Origin: Flavobacterium sp. FEMGT703F
Lineage (GTDB): Bacteria > Bacteroidota > Bacteroidia > Flavobacteriales > Flavobacteriaceae
Assembly (NCBI GenBank): GCA_002786385.1
Contig: PGCN01000008.1
Location: 186,001 to 250,000, forward strand
Reading direction: 5' to 3'
Length of the DNA: 64,000 bases
The notes under the pieces were generated by a model that saw only the letters and a program-made list of their open reading frames with translations, had not been told where the DNA came from and searched no databases. Below, in pieces: positions 9,043 to 17,576 of the stretch; the first letter of the stretch is position 1, and each line of letters begins with the position of its first letter. The translations under genes were made by a program, and so were the position numbers.

Positions 9043-9112
9043 CTAGCCCCGATTGTCCCGAAGCTTCGGGAGAAATCCTCACTAAAAGTGAGATATAACG
9101 AAAAGCGGGAAT
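9043..9112 (+). repeat. TAGCCC hairpin element, copy 1 (short form)
   Basis: The element starts CTAGCCCCGATTG and ends AACGAAAAGCGGGAA (to 9111), nearly matching the ends of the copies at 33068-33180 and 43945-44037. In place of the long stem it holds a perfect 14-base palindrome CCCGAAGCTTCGGG (9057-9070) and a small CACT/AGTG hairpin. It lies in the 249-base gap between cinA and the Hpt gene; the rest of that gap shows no gene. Confidence 0.7.
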
Positions 9113-9153
9113 TACCATTACCGATAATTCCCGAGCCATTCGCTTCTGATTTT

Positions 9154-9498
9154 TTATACTTCGAAATCTTTTTTGATTTCTTTTACAGCTTTTTCAACTT
9201 GGCTTTTGATGCTTTCGAAAGTGTCGTTGATTTCTTTGCGTTTGCCTTCTCTTTTGGTCCAAGCTTCTACTTCTAAAATCTCCTGATGTGCTACGGTCAT
9301 CCCTAACAAATCGAGTGAAGGTTTGATTTTGTGCGCGTAAGAATAGGCTAATTTATGGTCTTTGTCCTTGATACCTTGTTCCACAAACTTTAGGTCTTCA
9401 GGAACTTCGGTAACGAATAAAGTGATGATTTGCATTACGAATTCAGGGTCATTGTCTGAAAGCGCATATACTTTTGCTAAGTTGTAATTAATTGCCAT
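9154..9498 (-). CDS. Histidine phosphotransfer (Hpt) protein
   Basis: The product is 114 residues, all helical, with the Hpt core SYAHKIKPSLDLLGM; H56 is the likely phosphorylated histidine. The usual motif has HxLKGS; here Lys-Ile-Lys-Pro-Ser replaces it, as in many stand-alone Hpt proteins. It would shuttle phosphate between a hybrid kinase and a response regulator in the cytoplasm. Its ATG overlaps the upstream FAH-family gene stop by one base (9498), suggesting coupling. The large hybrid kinase at 49009 is a possible partner, but nothing in sequence proves it. Confidence 0.85.
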   Translation of the reverse strand: MAINYNLAKVYALSDNDPEFVMQIITLFVTEVPEDLKFVEQGIKDKDHKLAYSYAHKIKPSLDLLGMTVAHQEILEVEAWTKREGKRKEINDTFESIKSQVEKAVKEIKKDFEV

Positions 9499-10109
9499 TA
9501 TTTTATTTGTAATCTTAATACTTTTTTATTTTCGATAAAGCCTTCTAAAACATCGTTAGGCGATACTTTTGCTACTCCTTCAGGCGTTCCGGTAAAGATG
9601 ATATCTCCTTTTTTTAGGGTGAAAAACTGAGAAACATAAGCAATGATTTCATCTATTTTCCACAACATATTGGCGGTATTTCCTTTTTGAACCGTTTGTC
9701 CGTTGTTGGTTAATTCAAATGTAATATTTTCTGTGGAACTAAACTCATTTTTCGGTATAAAGTCACCAATAATCGCTGAACCGTCAAATGCCTTTGCTTT
9801 TTCCCATGGCAAACCTTTTTCTTTGAGTCTGTTTTGTACATCGCGAGCGGTAAAATCGATACCCAATCCGATTTCGTCATAATACTTATGGGCGAATTTA
9901 GGATCGATGTATTTGCCTAATTTGTTGATCTTGACAATCACTTCGATTTCGTGGTGAATGTCGGAACTAAAGTCGGGAATAACAAACGGAGCCTTATCCG
10001 GCAATACGGCTGAATCCGGCTTTAAAAAAATAACGGGTTCCTCCGGACGCTCATTTTGGAGTTCCGCTATGTGGTTGGCGTAATTTCTTCCTATGCAGAT
10101 GATTTTCAT
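9498..10109 (-). CDS. Fumarylacetoacetate hydrolase-family protein
   Basis: The start at 10109 gives MKIICIGRNYANHIAELQNE, the usual N-terminus; an upstream start would translate heptad repeat sequence. The 203-residue enzyme has the FAH-family metal ligands E54 and E56 (in HHEIEV) and D85 (in GIDFTARD), plus the lid segment GLPWEKAKAFDGSAI. Homologues are acylpyruvases or oxaloacetate decarboxylases (FAHD1-like). The cytoplasmic substrate is uncertain. It lies between the exonuclease gene and Hpt on the same strand and is preceded by a long hairpin at 10118-10182. Confidence 0.88.
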   Translation of the reverse strand: MKIICIGRNYANHIAELQNERPEEPVIFLKPDSAVLPDKAPFVIPDFSSDIHHEIEVIVKINKLGKYIDPKFAHKYYDEIGLGIDFTARDVQNRLKEKGLPWEKAKAFDGSAIIGDFIPKNEFSSTENITFELTNNGQTVQKGNTANMLWKIDEIIAYVSQFFTLKKGDIIFTGTPEGVAKVSPNDVLEGFIENKKVLRLQIK

Positions 10110-10117
10110 ATTTGCTG

Positions 10118-10182
10118 GTTGTAAGTTATAAGTTCTAAGTTGTAAGTTACTAACACAGAACCTACAACTTAGCACTTACAAC
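10118..10182. repeat. Heptad array folding into a long hairpin
   Basis: GTTGTAA, GTTATAA, GTTCTAA, GTTGTAA, GTT run from 10118. Then CTAAGTTGTAAGTT (10136-10149) pairs with AACCTACAACTTAG (10159-10172) with one mismatch, and the outer arms GTTGTAAGT (10118-10126) and ACTTACAAC (10174-10182) pair perfectly. The array fills the gap between the exonuclease stop and the FAH-family start, ending eight bases before the latter. Confidence 0.75.
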
Positions 10183-10952
10183 TATTTAGTATTTAACTTT
10201 CTTAACTTGATTCCGGTTAGTACTTTTTTGGTGTACAGCGGGAATTCGGCATTCTGAATCCAACCGAAATAACCGGGTTCTTTATCGAATACATCCTCTA
10301 CCAAAGCGCCTTTGTGTTTACCAAAAGTGAAAATTTCTTGGCCTTTGTCGTTCAATGCAATAAACCCGGCAAAGTCAACCGATTTTTTTCGTGTGGTGAA
10401 TTCTGCCAAAGCTTTCATATCGTTTTCCAAATCGGTGTAACGATCCAATTGCGCTTTTAGGATTTCGTAAGTGGCCATCGTATCGGCTTCGGCACTGTGG
10501 GCATTTTCTAAACTTTGATTGCAGTAAAACTTGTAGGCAGCACTCAAAGTGCGTTCTTCTTTTTTGTGAAAGATAGTCTGCACATCTACCGACACTCGGT
10601 TTTTCATATCGAAGTCGACTTCCGCACGCAATAATTCTTCGGCTAAAAGCGGAATATCAAAACGATCAGAGTTGAATCCGGCCAAATCGGAATCCTTTAT
10701 CATGTTGTGAATTTGTCCCGATAACTCTTTAAAAGTAGGCTCATTCGCTACTTTTTCGTTAGAAATGCCGTGAACCGCAGTGGCTTGTGGCGGAATGGGA
10801 ATGGTTGGATTGACCAACCAAGTTTTGCTTTCTTTATTACCGTTAGGATAGACTTTAAATATTGAGATTTCGACGATTCGATCTTTGGCGACATCGATTC
10901 CTGTAGTTTCTAAATCGAAGAAGCAAATCGGTCGGGTGAGTTTTAATTCCAT
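10182..10952 (-). CDS. DnaQ-like 3'-5' exonuclease
   Basis: The 256-residue protein has the DEDDh exonuclease motifs: FFDLETTGID (D13, E15), GFNSDRFDIPLL (D99) and AHSAEADTMA (H152, D157). About 80 residues follow, containing KHKGALVEDVF and YFGWIQN, a tail common to the flavobacterial versions. It may act as a proofreading or nucleic-acid trimming nuclease; the main polymerase III epsilon role is not proven. The stop lies within the hairpin that precedes the FAH-family gene. Confidence 0.87.
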   Translation of the reverse strand: MELKLTRPICFFDLETTGIDVAKDRIVEISIFKVYPNGNKESKTWLVNPTIPIPPQATAVHGISNEKVANEPTFKELSGQIHNMIKDSDLAGFNSDRFDIPLLAEELLRAEVDFDMKNRVSVDVQTIFHKKEERTLSAAYKFYCNQSLENAHSAEADTMATYEILKAQLDRYTDLENDMKALAEFTTRKKSVDFAGFIALNDKGQEIFTFGKHKGALVEDVFDKEPGYFGWIQNAEFPLYTKKVLTGIKLRKLNTK

Positions 10953-11033
10953 TAGTATAATTTATGCCAACAAAGATAAAATAATGACTTTACCGTTTGT
11001 CGATATCTTAATAAAGATTTATGAATTGTGGAT

Positions 11034-11064
11034 AAAAAAAACCCTTTCCGAAACAGAAAGGGTT
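11034..11064 (-). terminator. Terminator of E2 acyltransferase gene
   Basis: On the minus strand AACCCTTTC (complement of 11056-11064) and GAAAGGGTT (complement of 11040-11048) form a perfect nine-pair stem followed by a T run. It sits 19 bases after the acyltransferase stop. Confidence 0.85.
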
Positions 11065-11082
11065 AATTTGATTTTATGATTT

Positions 11083-12411
11083 TTAATATTCTCTATTCAC
11101 ATCAAAAGCTTCTAAGTATTCGGCTACTCGCTTTACAAAACTGCCGCCAAGCGCACCATCCACTACTCGGTGATCATAAGAGTGCGACAAGAACATTTTT
11201 TGGCGAATACCGATAAAGTCACCTTCCGGTGTTTCGATTACCGCAGGTACTTTTCTGATCGCACCTAAGGCTAAAATACCTACTTGCGGTTGGTTGATGA
11301 TTGGCGTTCCGAATACTGAACCAAAAGTACCTACATTCGTTACTGTATAAGTACCGCCTTGGGTATCGTCCGGTTTTAATTTTCCGGCTTTGGCGCGGTT
11401 CCCTAAATCGTTTACAGCTTTAGCCATGCCGACCAAATTGAGCTGGTCTGCATTTTTAATCACCGGAACAATAAGGTTTCCGTTAGGCAACGCTGCCGCC
11501 ATTCCTAAGTTGATGTTTTTGCGTTTGATGATAAACTCACCATCCACAGAAATATTCATGCCAGGGAAGTCTTTTAACGCTTTGGCTACCGCTTCCATAA
11601 AGATTGGCGTGAAAGTTAGCTTCTCGCCTTCTCTCTTTTCGAAAGCATTTTTAACGCGATCTCTCCATTTTACAATGTTGGTTACATCGACTTCAATAAA
11701 CGATTGTACGTGTGCCGAAGTTTGTACCGAAGCCACCATATAACCCGAAATCAACTTGCGCATTCTATCCATTTCTACAATTTCGTCACCACCGTTAACC
11801 GAAACCGGTGTAGCAATTGGTGTTGTAGTTTTAGGAGCCAAAGTACTTACCGGAGCTGCTGCTTGAGGTGCAGCTGCCGATTGATTTCCTCTGTTTTTAA
11901 CGTAATTTAAAATATCGTCTTTGGTAACGCGACCGTCTTTTCCGGAACCGGCAATAGTCTCTAGTTCGGCCACCGAAACGCCTTCAGCAGCAGCAATGTT
12001 TTTCACTAAAGGTGAAAAGAATTTATCCGATGCTTTAAAATCGGCCGGAGCTGCTGTAGCCACGGCTACCTCGACTGTTTTAGCCAATTGCTGCGCCTGT
12101 TCGCTAACGCTCGAGTCTGCAACCGGAGCTGCCACTGTTTCCGCAACCGGAGCAGCCGCAACGGAACCGCCTTCGGTTTCAATAATAGCAATGGTTTGCC
12201 CAACTTTCACCACATCATTCACCTGAAATAAAACCTCGGTTAAAACACCGGAAACTTCACTTGGCACTTCACTGTCTACTTTGTCGGTGGCAATCTCCAA
12301 AACCGCTTCGTCAGCGCTAATGCTGTCACCTACATTTTTCAACCAGTTGGTAATCGTTGCCTCTGCAACACTTTCTCCCATTTTGGGCAATTTCAATTCA
12401 AACTTTGCCAT
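11083..12411 (-). CDS. 2-oxo acid dehydrogenase E2 (dihydrolipoyl acyltransferase)
   Basis: The 442-residue protein has one lipoyl domain (K44 in EIATDKVDSEV), an Ala/Pro/Val-rich linker, a peripheral-subunit-binding domain at about 125-170 (FFSPLVKNIAAAEG ... GKDGRVTKDD), a second linker, and the acyltransferase core ending with the catalytic HRVVDG (H414, D418). It transfers acyl groups from lipoamide to CoA in a pyruvate, 2-oxoglutarate or branched-chain complex. No E1 or E3 gene is adjacent, so the complex cannot be named. It has its own terminator, and a TAATTTTG box on the minus strand (12449-12456) may be its -7 element. Confidence 0.93.
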   Translation of the reverse strand: MAKFELKLPKMGESVAEATITNWLKNVGDSISADEAVLEIATDKVDSEVPSEVSGVLTEVLFQVNDVVKVGQTIAIIETEGGSVAAAPVAETVAAPVADSSVSEQAQQLAKTVEVAVATAAPADFKASDKFFSPLVKNIAAAEGVSVAELETIAGSGKDGRVTKDDILNYVKNRGNQSAAAPQAAAPVSTLAPKTTTPIATPVSVNGGDEIVEMDRMRKLISGYMVASVQTSAHVQSFIEVDVTNIVKWRDRVKNAFEKREGEKLTFTPIFMEAVAKALKDFPGMNISVDGEFIIKRKNINLGMAAALPNGNLIVPVIKNADQLNLVGMAKAVNDLGNRAKAGKLKPDDTQGGTYTVTNVGTFGSVFGTPIINQPQVGILALGAIRKVPAVIETPEGDFIGIRQKMFLSHSYDHRVVDGALGGSFVKRVAEYLEAFDVNREY

Positions 12412-12512
12412 ATTGATAATCTAAAGTTGTTTTTTGTTGTTTCGATTGCAAAATTATATAAATAATTTAGGTTTTACTTAGAATTCCATATTTAATTGTT
12501 AGATAAAAATCC

Positions 12513-12547
12513 CAATTCCTAAATCCTAATTCTCAATTCCTAAATCT
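12513..12547. repeat. Heptanucleotide-period array (5 units) over a stop codon
   Basis: The units are CAATTCC, TAAATCC, TAATTCT, CAATTCC, TAAATCT. The glycosyltransferase stop codon (12540-12542, minus strand) lies inside it, so the last codons of that gene are written in repeat sequence. Confidence 0.75.
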
Positions 12548-13706
12548 GTATCACTTCTCCTCTATCGTTACAGCTGTTGCTTCCGATGATAAAATTACTC
12601 GACGGCGGCATTAACTTAAAGGTAAACGACTTATTCTTGTTGTCTTTTATAAACGACATAGCCTTTTTAAATCCGAGATAATCGACATCTAAAATGACTT
12701 CCGTCGGCTTGATTTTCGAAATCGTTTGCGAAATTACTATTTTCCCGTTTTCCATGGTGGTTCTTTCCACACTTTTTTGCAAAACAGCGGTTAATTTTTC
12801 TCGCAAAGCTTCAGTATCAGAAACTAAAAAATACTGTTCAGGCGCAGGTTTGGGCGATACTTTTCCCTGAAACATTTTGACCAAAGCAAAGAAAACGATA
12901 CCGATTCTCATGAACATCGAAAAAAAGAATGAACCTTGATAATGCTTTTGATAGAAAAACTGCATCGCTTCTTGGAAACGTCTCATGTAAGTTCCGTCTT
13001 TAACCGTGCTTTCCCCTTTATAATGAATGGCCGTAGTTTCGGCAAAATAGTAATTCTTTTTGCCGTGTAATAAAGCGCGATAAGATAAATCAATGTCGTC
13101 CGCATACATAAAACAATCTTCGTCAAAGCCGCCTAATTCAAGGTACAACTCTCTTTTCATCACCATAAAAGCGCCGACCAAAATATCGACTTCACCACTT
13201 TGGTTCTCGTTTAAATGTTGGGCATAATATTGATTAAACAGCGTCGAGTTCGGAAAAAATTTATACAAACCGAAAATCTTCGTAAAAGCAACCCAAGGTT
13301 TTGGAACACCGCGTTTGCTTTCGGGCAAAAAGTTACCGGTGCCGTCGATGAGTTTACAACCTAAGATGCCAAATTCCGGATTTGGGGTTACAAGTTGGGA
13401 GTTTAGTATTTTCTCAAAAGTGTCTTCGGCAACAACCGTGTCAGGATTCAAAATACAGATGTATTCGCCTTTAGCTTCTTTGACAGCGATGTTATTGCCT
13501 TTCGGAAAACCCAAATTGGCTTTGTTTTCGATGAGTTTGATGTGCGGAAAACGGGCGCGCATCATGGTGCAACTGTCGTCTGAAGAATGATTGTCCACCA
13601 CTATAATTTCGGCCTCCAAGTTTTGAATGGCTTTTTCCACACTCAAAACACACTGCTCTAAAAAGTAGCGCACATTATAATTCAGGATGATGACCGATAA
13701 TTGCAT
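12540..13706 (-). CDS. Family 2 glycosyltransferase
   Basis: The start at 13706 gives MQLSVIILNYNVRYFLEQC, the standard GT2 opening; the longer frame from 13748 adds unrelated residues. The product is 388 residues. The GT-A domain has VVDNHSSDDS, the NPDT metal-binding site (ILNPDTVVAED) and ADDIDLSYRALLHG (acceptor-side ED motif). A hydrophobic segment near residue 255 (FSMFMRIGIVFFALV) may anchor it at the membrane. It is similar in layout to rhamnosyl- or related transferases, so a role in surface glycans is likely, but donor and acceptor are unknown. No other glycan genes adjoin. Confidence 0.88.
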   Translation of the reverse strand: MQLSVIILNYNVRYFLEQCVLSVEKAIQNLEAEIIVVDNHSSDDSCTMMRARFPHIKLIENKANLGFPKGNNIAVKEAKGEYICILNPDTVVAEDTFEKILNSQLVTPNPEFGILGCKLIDGTGNFLPESKRGVPKPWVAFTKIFGLYKFFPNSTLFNQYYAQHLNENQSGEVDILVGAFMVMKRELYLELGGFDEDCFMYADDIDLSYRALLHGKKNYYFAETTAIHYKGESTVKDGTYMRRFQEAMQFFYQKHYQGSFFFSMFMRIGIVFFALVKMFQGKVSPKPAPEQYFLVSDTEALREKLTAVLQKSVERTTMENGKIVISQTISKIKPTEVILDVDYLGFKKAMSFIKDNKNKSFTFKLMPPSSNFIIGSNSCNDRGEVIQI

Positions 13707-13832
13707 TGGACAAATATAATGGATTGTTAGATTATTAGACACAGCCATGCCTGTAGATTGTTAGAAATTTGAATTACTTTTGCCGGAAAGTTGTGTTTTA
13801 CACAATTCATAATTTATAATAGACATATCAAC

Positions 13833-15692
13833 GTGAATTATTTATCCGTAGAAAACATATCCAAATCTTTTGGCGAAAGAACCTTGTTTAAAGACATCTC
13901 TTTTGGCATCAACAAAGACCAGAAAATCGCTTTTATTGCCAAAAACGGTTCGGGAAAAACCCAAATTATGCGCATGATTAACGGCGATGACGAACCGGAT
14001 TCCGGGCAAATCATCATCCGAAAAGGCATCAAAATGGCTTTCTTATCGCAAAACAATAATTTGCAAGATGAACTAACGATAGAGGAAAGTATCTTCGCCT
14101 CCGACAATGAAATTCTACACGTAATTGAGCGTTACGAAAAAGCCTTGGAAAATCCGGAAGACGAAGAAAAATACCAATTGGCTTTCGACGAAATGGATCG
14201 CTTTAACGCTTGGGATTTTGAAACGCAATTCAAACAAATTTTGTCCAAATTAAAGTTGGACGATTTAAAACTGAAAGTAAAATCGCTTTCCGGTGGCCAA
14301 AAAAAGCGGTTGTCTTTAGCCATTATCCTCATCAATCGCCCGGATTTATTAATTTTAGATGAGCCAACGAACCATTTGGACTTGGAAATGATTGAATGGT
14401 TGGAGAGTTACTTCGCCAAAGAAAACATCACCTTATTTATGGTCACGCACGACCGTTTCTTTTTGGAACGCGTTTGTAACGAAATCATCGAGTTGGATAA
14501 CGGCAAACTCTACTCTTATAAAGGCAATTACTCTTATTATCTGCAAAAGAAAGAAGAGCGCATTGCGATGGAGAATTCGACTATTGACAAAGCGCAAAAT
14601 CTTTTTGTTAAAGAATTGGCTTGGATGCGTCGCCAACCCAAAGCGAGAACCACCAAATCGAAATCGCGCCAAGATGATTTTTACAAGATCAAATCGGTAG
14701 CCGAAAGCCGCAGAAAAGAAAATGTGGTGGAACTCGAAATCAACATGGAACGCATGGGCAGCAAGATTATTGAGCTGCACAAGATTTATAAAAAGTTTAA
14801 AGACAAGGTTATTTTAGACAATTTCAGTTACGATTTTCAACGCGGTGAACGCATCGGTATTATCGGAAAAAACGGTACCGGTAAATCAACATTCTTGAAC
14901 ATTTTAACCAAAACCATCCAACCCGATGCCGGAAAAGTGGTGATAGGCGAAACGATCAAAGTGGGTTATTACACCCAAAGCGGCATCAACCCAAAACCCG
15001 GACAAAAAGTAATCGACATTATTAAAGAATATGGCGAATACATTCCGCTTACCAAAGGCAAAATCATTTCGGCTTCGCAATTGTTGGAGCGCTTTTTATT
15101 CGACGCCAAAAAACAATACGATTATGTAGAAAAATTGAGCGGTGGCGAATTAAAACGCTTGTATTTATGTACGGTTTTGATTCAGAATCCGAACTTTTTA
15201 ATTCTGGATGAGCCAACGAACGACTTAGACATTGTGACCTTAAACGTACTGGAAAGTTTCCTTTTGGATTATCCCGGTTGTTTGTTGGTAGTGTCACACG
15301 ACCGTTATTTTATGGACAAAATTGTCGACCACTTATTTGTGTTTAGAGGCGAAGGCGAGATTGAAGATTTCCCCGGGAATTATTCCGATTTCAGAGCTTA
15401 CGAAGACAGCGCCGAACCGGAAAAATCCGAGGCCAAAGAAAAAGTCAATTGGAAACAAAACCATCCAACTACTTCGGGCTTGAACTTTAACGAGCAAAAG
15501 GAATTCAACAAAATCGAACGCGAAATCAAAGACCTGGAATACGAGAAAAAACAAATCGAAAACCTATTCGCCGAAGGCAAAGTGGCCGATGCCGACATCA
15601 CCAAAAAAGCAGAAGAATTACAAGCGATTATCAATAAATTAGAAGCCAAAGAAGAACGCTGGTTTGAGCTTTCGAGTAAAATGGAAGAATAG
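13833..15692 (+). CDS. ABC-F family ATPase (Uup-like)
   Basis: I place the start at the GTG at 13833 (product MNYLSVENISKSFGERTLF), because the ATG at 13791 would add fourteen residues absent from the family. The 619-residue protein has two ATPase domains without membrane segments: AKNGSGKT and LLILDEPTNHLD, then GKNGTGKST, LSGGELKR and LILDEPTNDLD. The tail after about residue 535 is a charged coiled coil, as in Uup. The first P-loop has Ala-Lys in place of Gly at its start. ABC-F proteins act on ribosomes or replication intermediates. A TACTTTTG box lies at 13775-13782. Confidence 0.9.
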   Translation: MNYLSVENISKSFGERTLFKDISFGINKDQKIAFIAKNGSGKTQIMRMINGDDEPDSGQIIIRKGIKMAFLSQNNNLQDELTIEESIFASDNEILHVIERYEKALENPEDEEKYQLAFDEMDRFNAWDFETQFKQILSKLKLDDLKLKVKSLSGGQKKRLSLAIILINRPDLLILDEPTNHLDLEMIEWLESYFAKENITLFMVTHDRFFLERVCNEIIELDNGKLYSYKGNYSYYLQKKEERIAMENSTIDKAQNLFVKELAWMRRQPKARTTKSKSRQDDFYKIKSVAESRRKENVVELEINMERMGSKIIELHKIYKKFKDKVILDNFSYDFQRGERIGIIGKNGTGKSTFLNILTKTIQPDAGKVVIGETIKVGYYTQSGINPKPGQKVIDIIKEYGEYIPLTKGKIISASQLLERFLFDAKKQYDYVEKLSGGELKRLYLCTVLIQNPNFLILDEPTNDLDIVTLNVLESFLLDYPGCLLVVSHDRYFMDKIVDHLFVFRGEGEIEDFPGNYSDFRAYEDSAEPEKSEAKEKVNWKQNHPTTSGLNFNEQKEFNKIEREIKDLEYEKKQIENLFAEGKVADADITKKAEELQAIINKLEAKEERWFELSSKMEE

Positions 15693-15772
15693 ATTTTAAG
15701 ATTGTTGATTTACAATTTTTGATTTTCGAGGTATTACAAATCTGAAATCATATATCGTTAATCTTAAATCAC
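15692..15772. repeat. Two facing heptad arrays between ABC-F and methyltransferase genes
   Basis: The first array runs GATTTTA, AGATTGT, TGATTTA, CAATTTT, TGATTTT from 15692, overlapping the last base of the ABC-F stop. The second runs AAATCTG, AAATCAT, ATATCGT, TAATCTT, AAATCAC at 15738-15772 and is roughly its reverse complement. Together they fill the gap and end 13 bases before the methyltransferase ATG. Confidence 0.75.
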
Positions 15773-15785
15773 CAATAAAAATATA

Positions 15786-16565
15786 ATGTTGCAAATACTA
15801 AAATCATATCTCAACTTCCTTTACCATTCCAAAAACGAACACGGCGTGCATTCCCCTTTTGTGTTCCATTTGGTGACGAAATGTTTTTATGATAAGCAGC
15901 CATATCCCGAATATGCCATCCTGAAAAACTACAGAAAATCGCTTTTACAAAACAAAAACACCATCGAAGTAACCGACTTCGGAGCCGGCTCCCGAGTATT
16001 TAAAAGTAATAAACGAGCTGTCAATAAAATCGCCCAAACCGCCGGAATTTCATCAAAACGAGCGGAATTGCTCTTCAGAATAACAAAGTATTTTCAACCC
16101 GAAAATATACTTGAAATCGGAACATCCTTGGGTTTAGCGACTTCGGCTTTAGCATTAGGTAACCCTGATGCTAAAATAACAACCTTAGAAGGTTGCAAGA
16201 ACACACTTAATCAATGTCAATCGCAATTGGAAAAATTCAATATCAATAATGTTGACTGTGTTAATACCGAATTTAGTTCCTTTTTAAAAAACCCACAACC
16301 TACAACCTACAACCTACAACTCATTTACTTTGACGGCAACCATTCGAAAGCCGCCACATTAAACTATTTCGAACTCTTATTACCAACCGTAACCAACGAA
16401 ACCGTTTGGATTTTCGACGACATCCATTGGTCTAACGATATGGAAGCCGCTTGGGAAACCATCCAAAACCACCCAAAAGTAACTGTAACGATTGACACCT
16501 TTCAATGGGGATTGGTTTTTTTTCGAACCGAACAGAAAAAAGAACACTTTGTAATTAGAGTTTGA
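15786..16565 (+). CDS. Class I SAM-dependent methyltransferase
   Basis: The 259-residue protein has a Rossmann-type motif I, ENILEIGTSLGLATSAL, near residue 105, then TTLEG (motif II acidic end) and YFDGNHSKAAT, resembling O-methyltransferases. The acceptor is unknown. A heptad array (16292-16319) lies inside the coding frame and encodes the segment PQPTTYNLQL just before the strand LIYFDGN, so it probably forms a flexible insertion in a loop. It is followed after 80 bases by an ABC ATPase gene. Confidence 0.82.
   Translation: MLQILKSYLNFLYHSKNEHGVHSPFVFHLVTKCFYDKQPYPEYAILKNYRKSLLQNKNTIEVTDFGAGSRVFKSNKRAVNKIAQTAGISSKRAELLFRITKYFQPENILEIGTSLGLATSALALGNPDAKITTLEGCKNTLNQCQSQLEKFNINNVDCVNTEFSSFLKNPQPTTYNLQLIYFDGNHSKAATLNYFELLLPTVTNETVWIFDDIHWSNDMEAAWETIQNHPKVTVTIDTFQWGLVFFRTEQKKEHFVIRV
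16292..16319. repeat. Heptad array inside a coding region
   Basis: CCCACAA then three copies of CCTACAA lie in frame in the methyltransferase gene. The words are the complement of the GTTGTAA-type array at 10118. Seven is not a multiple of three, so gain or loss of one unit would shift the reading frame. Confidence 0.8.
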
Positions 16566-16609
16566 TTTTTGTAACAAATCATGTCAAATTTCTACTTATC
16601 TTTCGTTCT

Positions 16610-16644
16610 GAAATCTCAAATCGTTAATCAGCAATCTTAAATCA
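16610..16644. repeat. Heptad array abutting a start codon (5 units)
   Basis: The units are GAAATCT, CAAATCG, TTAATCA, GCAATCT, TAAATCA, with the core AATC at the same place in each. One base separates the array from the ATG of the ABC ATPase gene at 16646. It resembles the second array at 15738. Confidence 0.75.
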
Positions 16645-16645
16645 A

Positions 16646-17344
16646 ATGGCCAATCCATTAATCAACATCAAAGCCCTCAAACGCGATTTCCAATTAGGTA
16701 GCGAAACCATCTACGTATTAAAAGGAATCGATTTACAAATCAACAAAGGCGAATACGTTGCCTTAATGGGACCATCGGGTTCGGGAAAATCTACTTTGAT
16801 GAATCTTTTGGGTTGTTTGGACACGCCAACCTCAGGAACCTACATTTTGAACGGAAAAGACGTCAGCCAAATGCACGACGACGACTTGGCCGAAATCCGC
16901 AACAAAGAAATCGGATTCGTATTCCAAACCTTCAACTTATTACCAAGAACAACGGCTTTAGATAATGTGGCTTTGCCTATGATTTACGCAGGCTATTCGA
17001 AATCGGAAAGAAATGTTCGCGCTACCGAAGTGTTAACGCAAGTCAACCTGGCCGACCGTATGGATCACCAACCCAACCAACTTTCAGGTGGACAACGTCA
17101 GCGTGTGGCGATTGCCCGAGCTCTGGTCAATAAACCGTCCATTATCTTAGCCGATGAGCCAACCGGAAACCTCGACAGTAAAACCTCGGTCGAAATTATG
17201 AATCTCTTCAACGACATCCACAAAAACGGCAACACCGTCATTTTGGTGACCCACGAAGAAGACATCGCTCAATACGCACACAGAATCATCCGCCTACGCG
17301 ATGGTATTATCGAAAGCGATACCCAAAACACTAATCATTTGTAA
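16646..17344 (+). CDS. ABC transporter ATPase, MacB/LolD-like
   Basis: The 232-residue ATPase has GPSGSGKST (42-50), the Q-loop context [17 protein letters not shown] typical of the MacB/LolD/FtsE subfamily, signature [15 protein letters not shown], and Walker [17 protein letters not shown]. It would energise an FtsX-like permease for export or lipoprotein release. No permease gene is adjacent, so its partner is encoded elsewhere. There is no ribosome-binding sequence, because a heptad array abuts the start. Confidence 0.92.
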   Translation: MANPLINIKALKRDFQLGSETIYVLKGIDLQINKGEYVALMGPSGSGKSTLMNLLGCLDTPTSGTYILNGKDVSQMHDDDLAEIRNKEIGFVFQTFNLLPRTTALDNVALPMIYAGYSKSERNVRATEVLTQVNLADRMDHQPNQLSGGQRQRVAIARALVNKPSIILADEPTGNLDSKTSVEIMNLFNDIHKNGNTVILVTHEEDIAQYAHRIIRLRDGIIESDTQNTNHL

Positions 17345-17480
17345 TTTGTCAGACTGAGCCTGTCGAAGTCAGGAGCGGCACGAGCGTTAGCGAACTGGCG
17401 AAGCAAAAGGCTTGGGATTTATCAGCCGTCCGTTTTCCTGCTGTCCGAGTTGCGCGGCAACTACTCCCATCAGGGCTAGT
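17345..17480 (-). repeat. TAGCCC hairpin element, copy 2 (diverged)
   Basis: On the minus strand it starts TAGCCCTGATGGGAGT (complement of 17463-17478). Near its far end ACTGAGCCTGTCGAAGT (17353-17369, plus strand) matches the copy at 33118-33134 in 15 of 17 positions. The conserved right end is not clear, so this copy is degenerate or belongs to a sister family. It fills most of the gap between two genes. Confidence 0.5.
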
Positions 17481-17533
17481 TAGTAATCCTTTTGTATTTT
17501 TGCTAACTTTGAAAACTAATTAATCGAATTATG

Positions 17534-17573
17534 AATTCCTAATTCCTAATTCCTAATTCCTAATTCCTAATTC
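17534..17573. repeat. Perfect AATTCCT array (5.7 units) abutting a start codon
   Basis: Five exact copies of AATTCCT are followed by a partial AATTC. The array ends three bases before the ATG at 17577 of the cobalamin adenosyltransferase gene. It is the only perfect array in the window, which suggests recent expansion. Confidence 0.92.
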
Positions 17574-17576
17574 AAA

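Noticed and set aside
9088..9276. Phe-rich plus-strand frame opposite the Hpt gene
   Set aside because: It is the antisense of Lys/Glu-rich Hpt codons, and its composition (runs of Phe, Ser) is that of a shadow frame.
17534..17573. CRISPR-like repeat array
   Set aside because: The unit is seven bases with no spacers; no cas genes are present.
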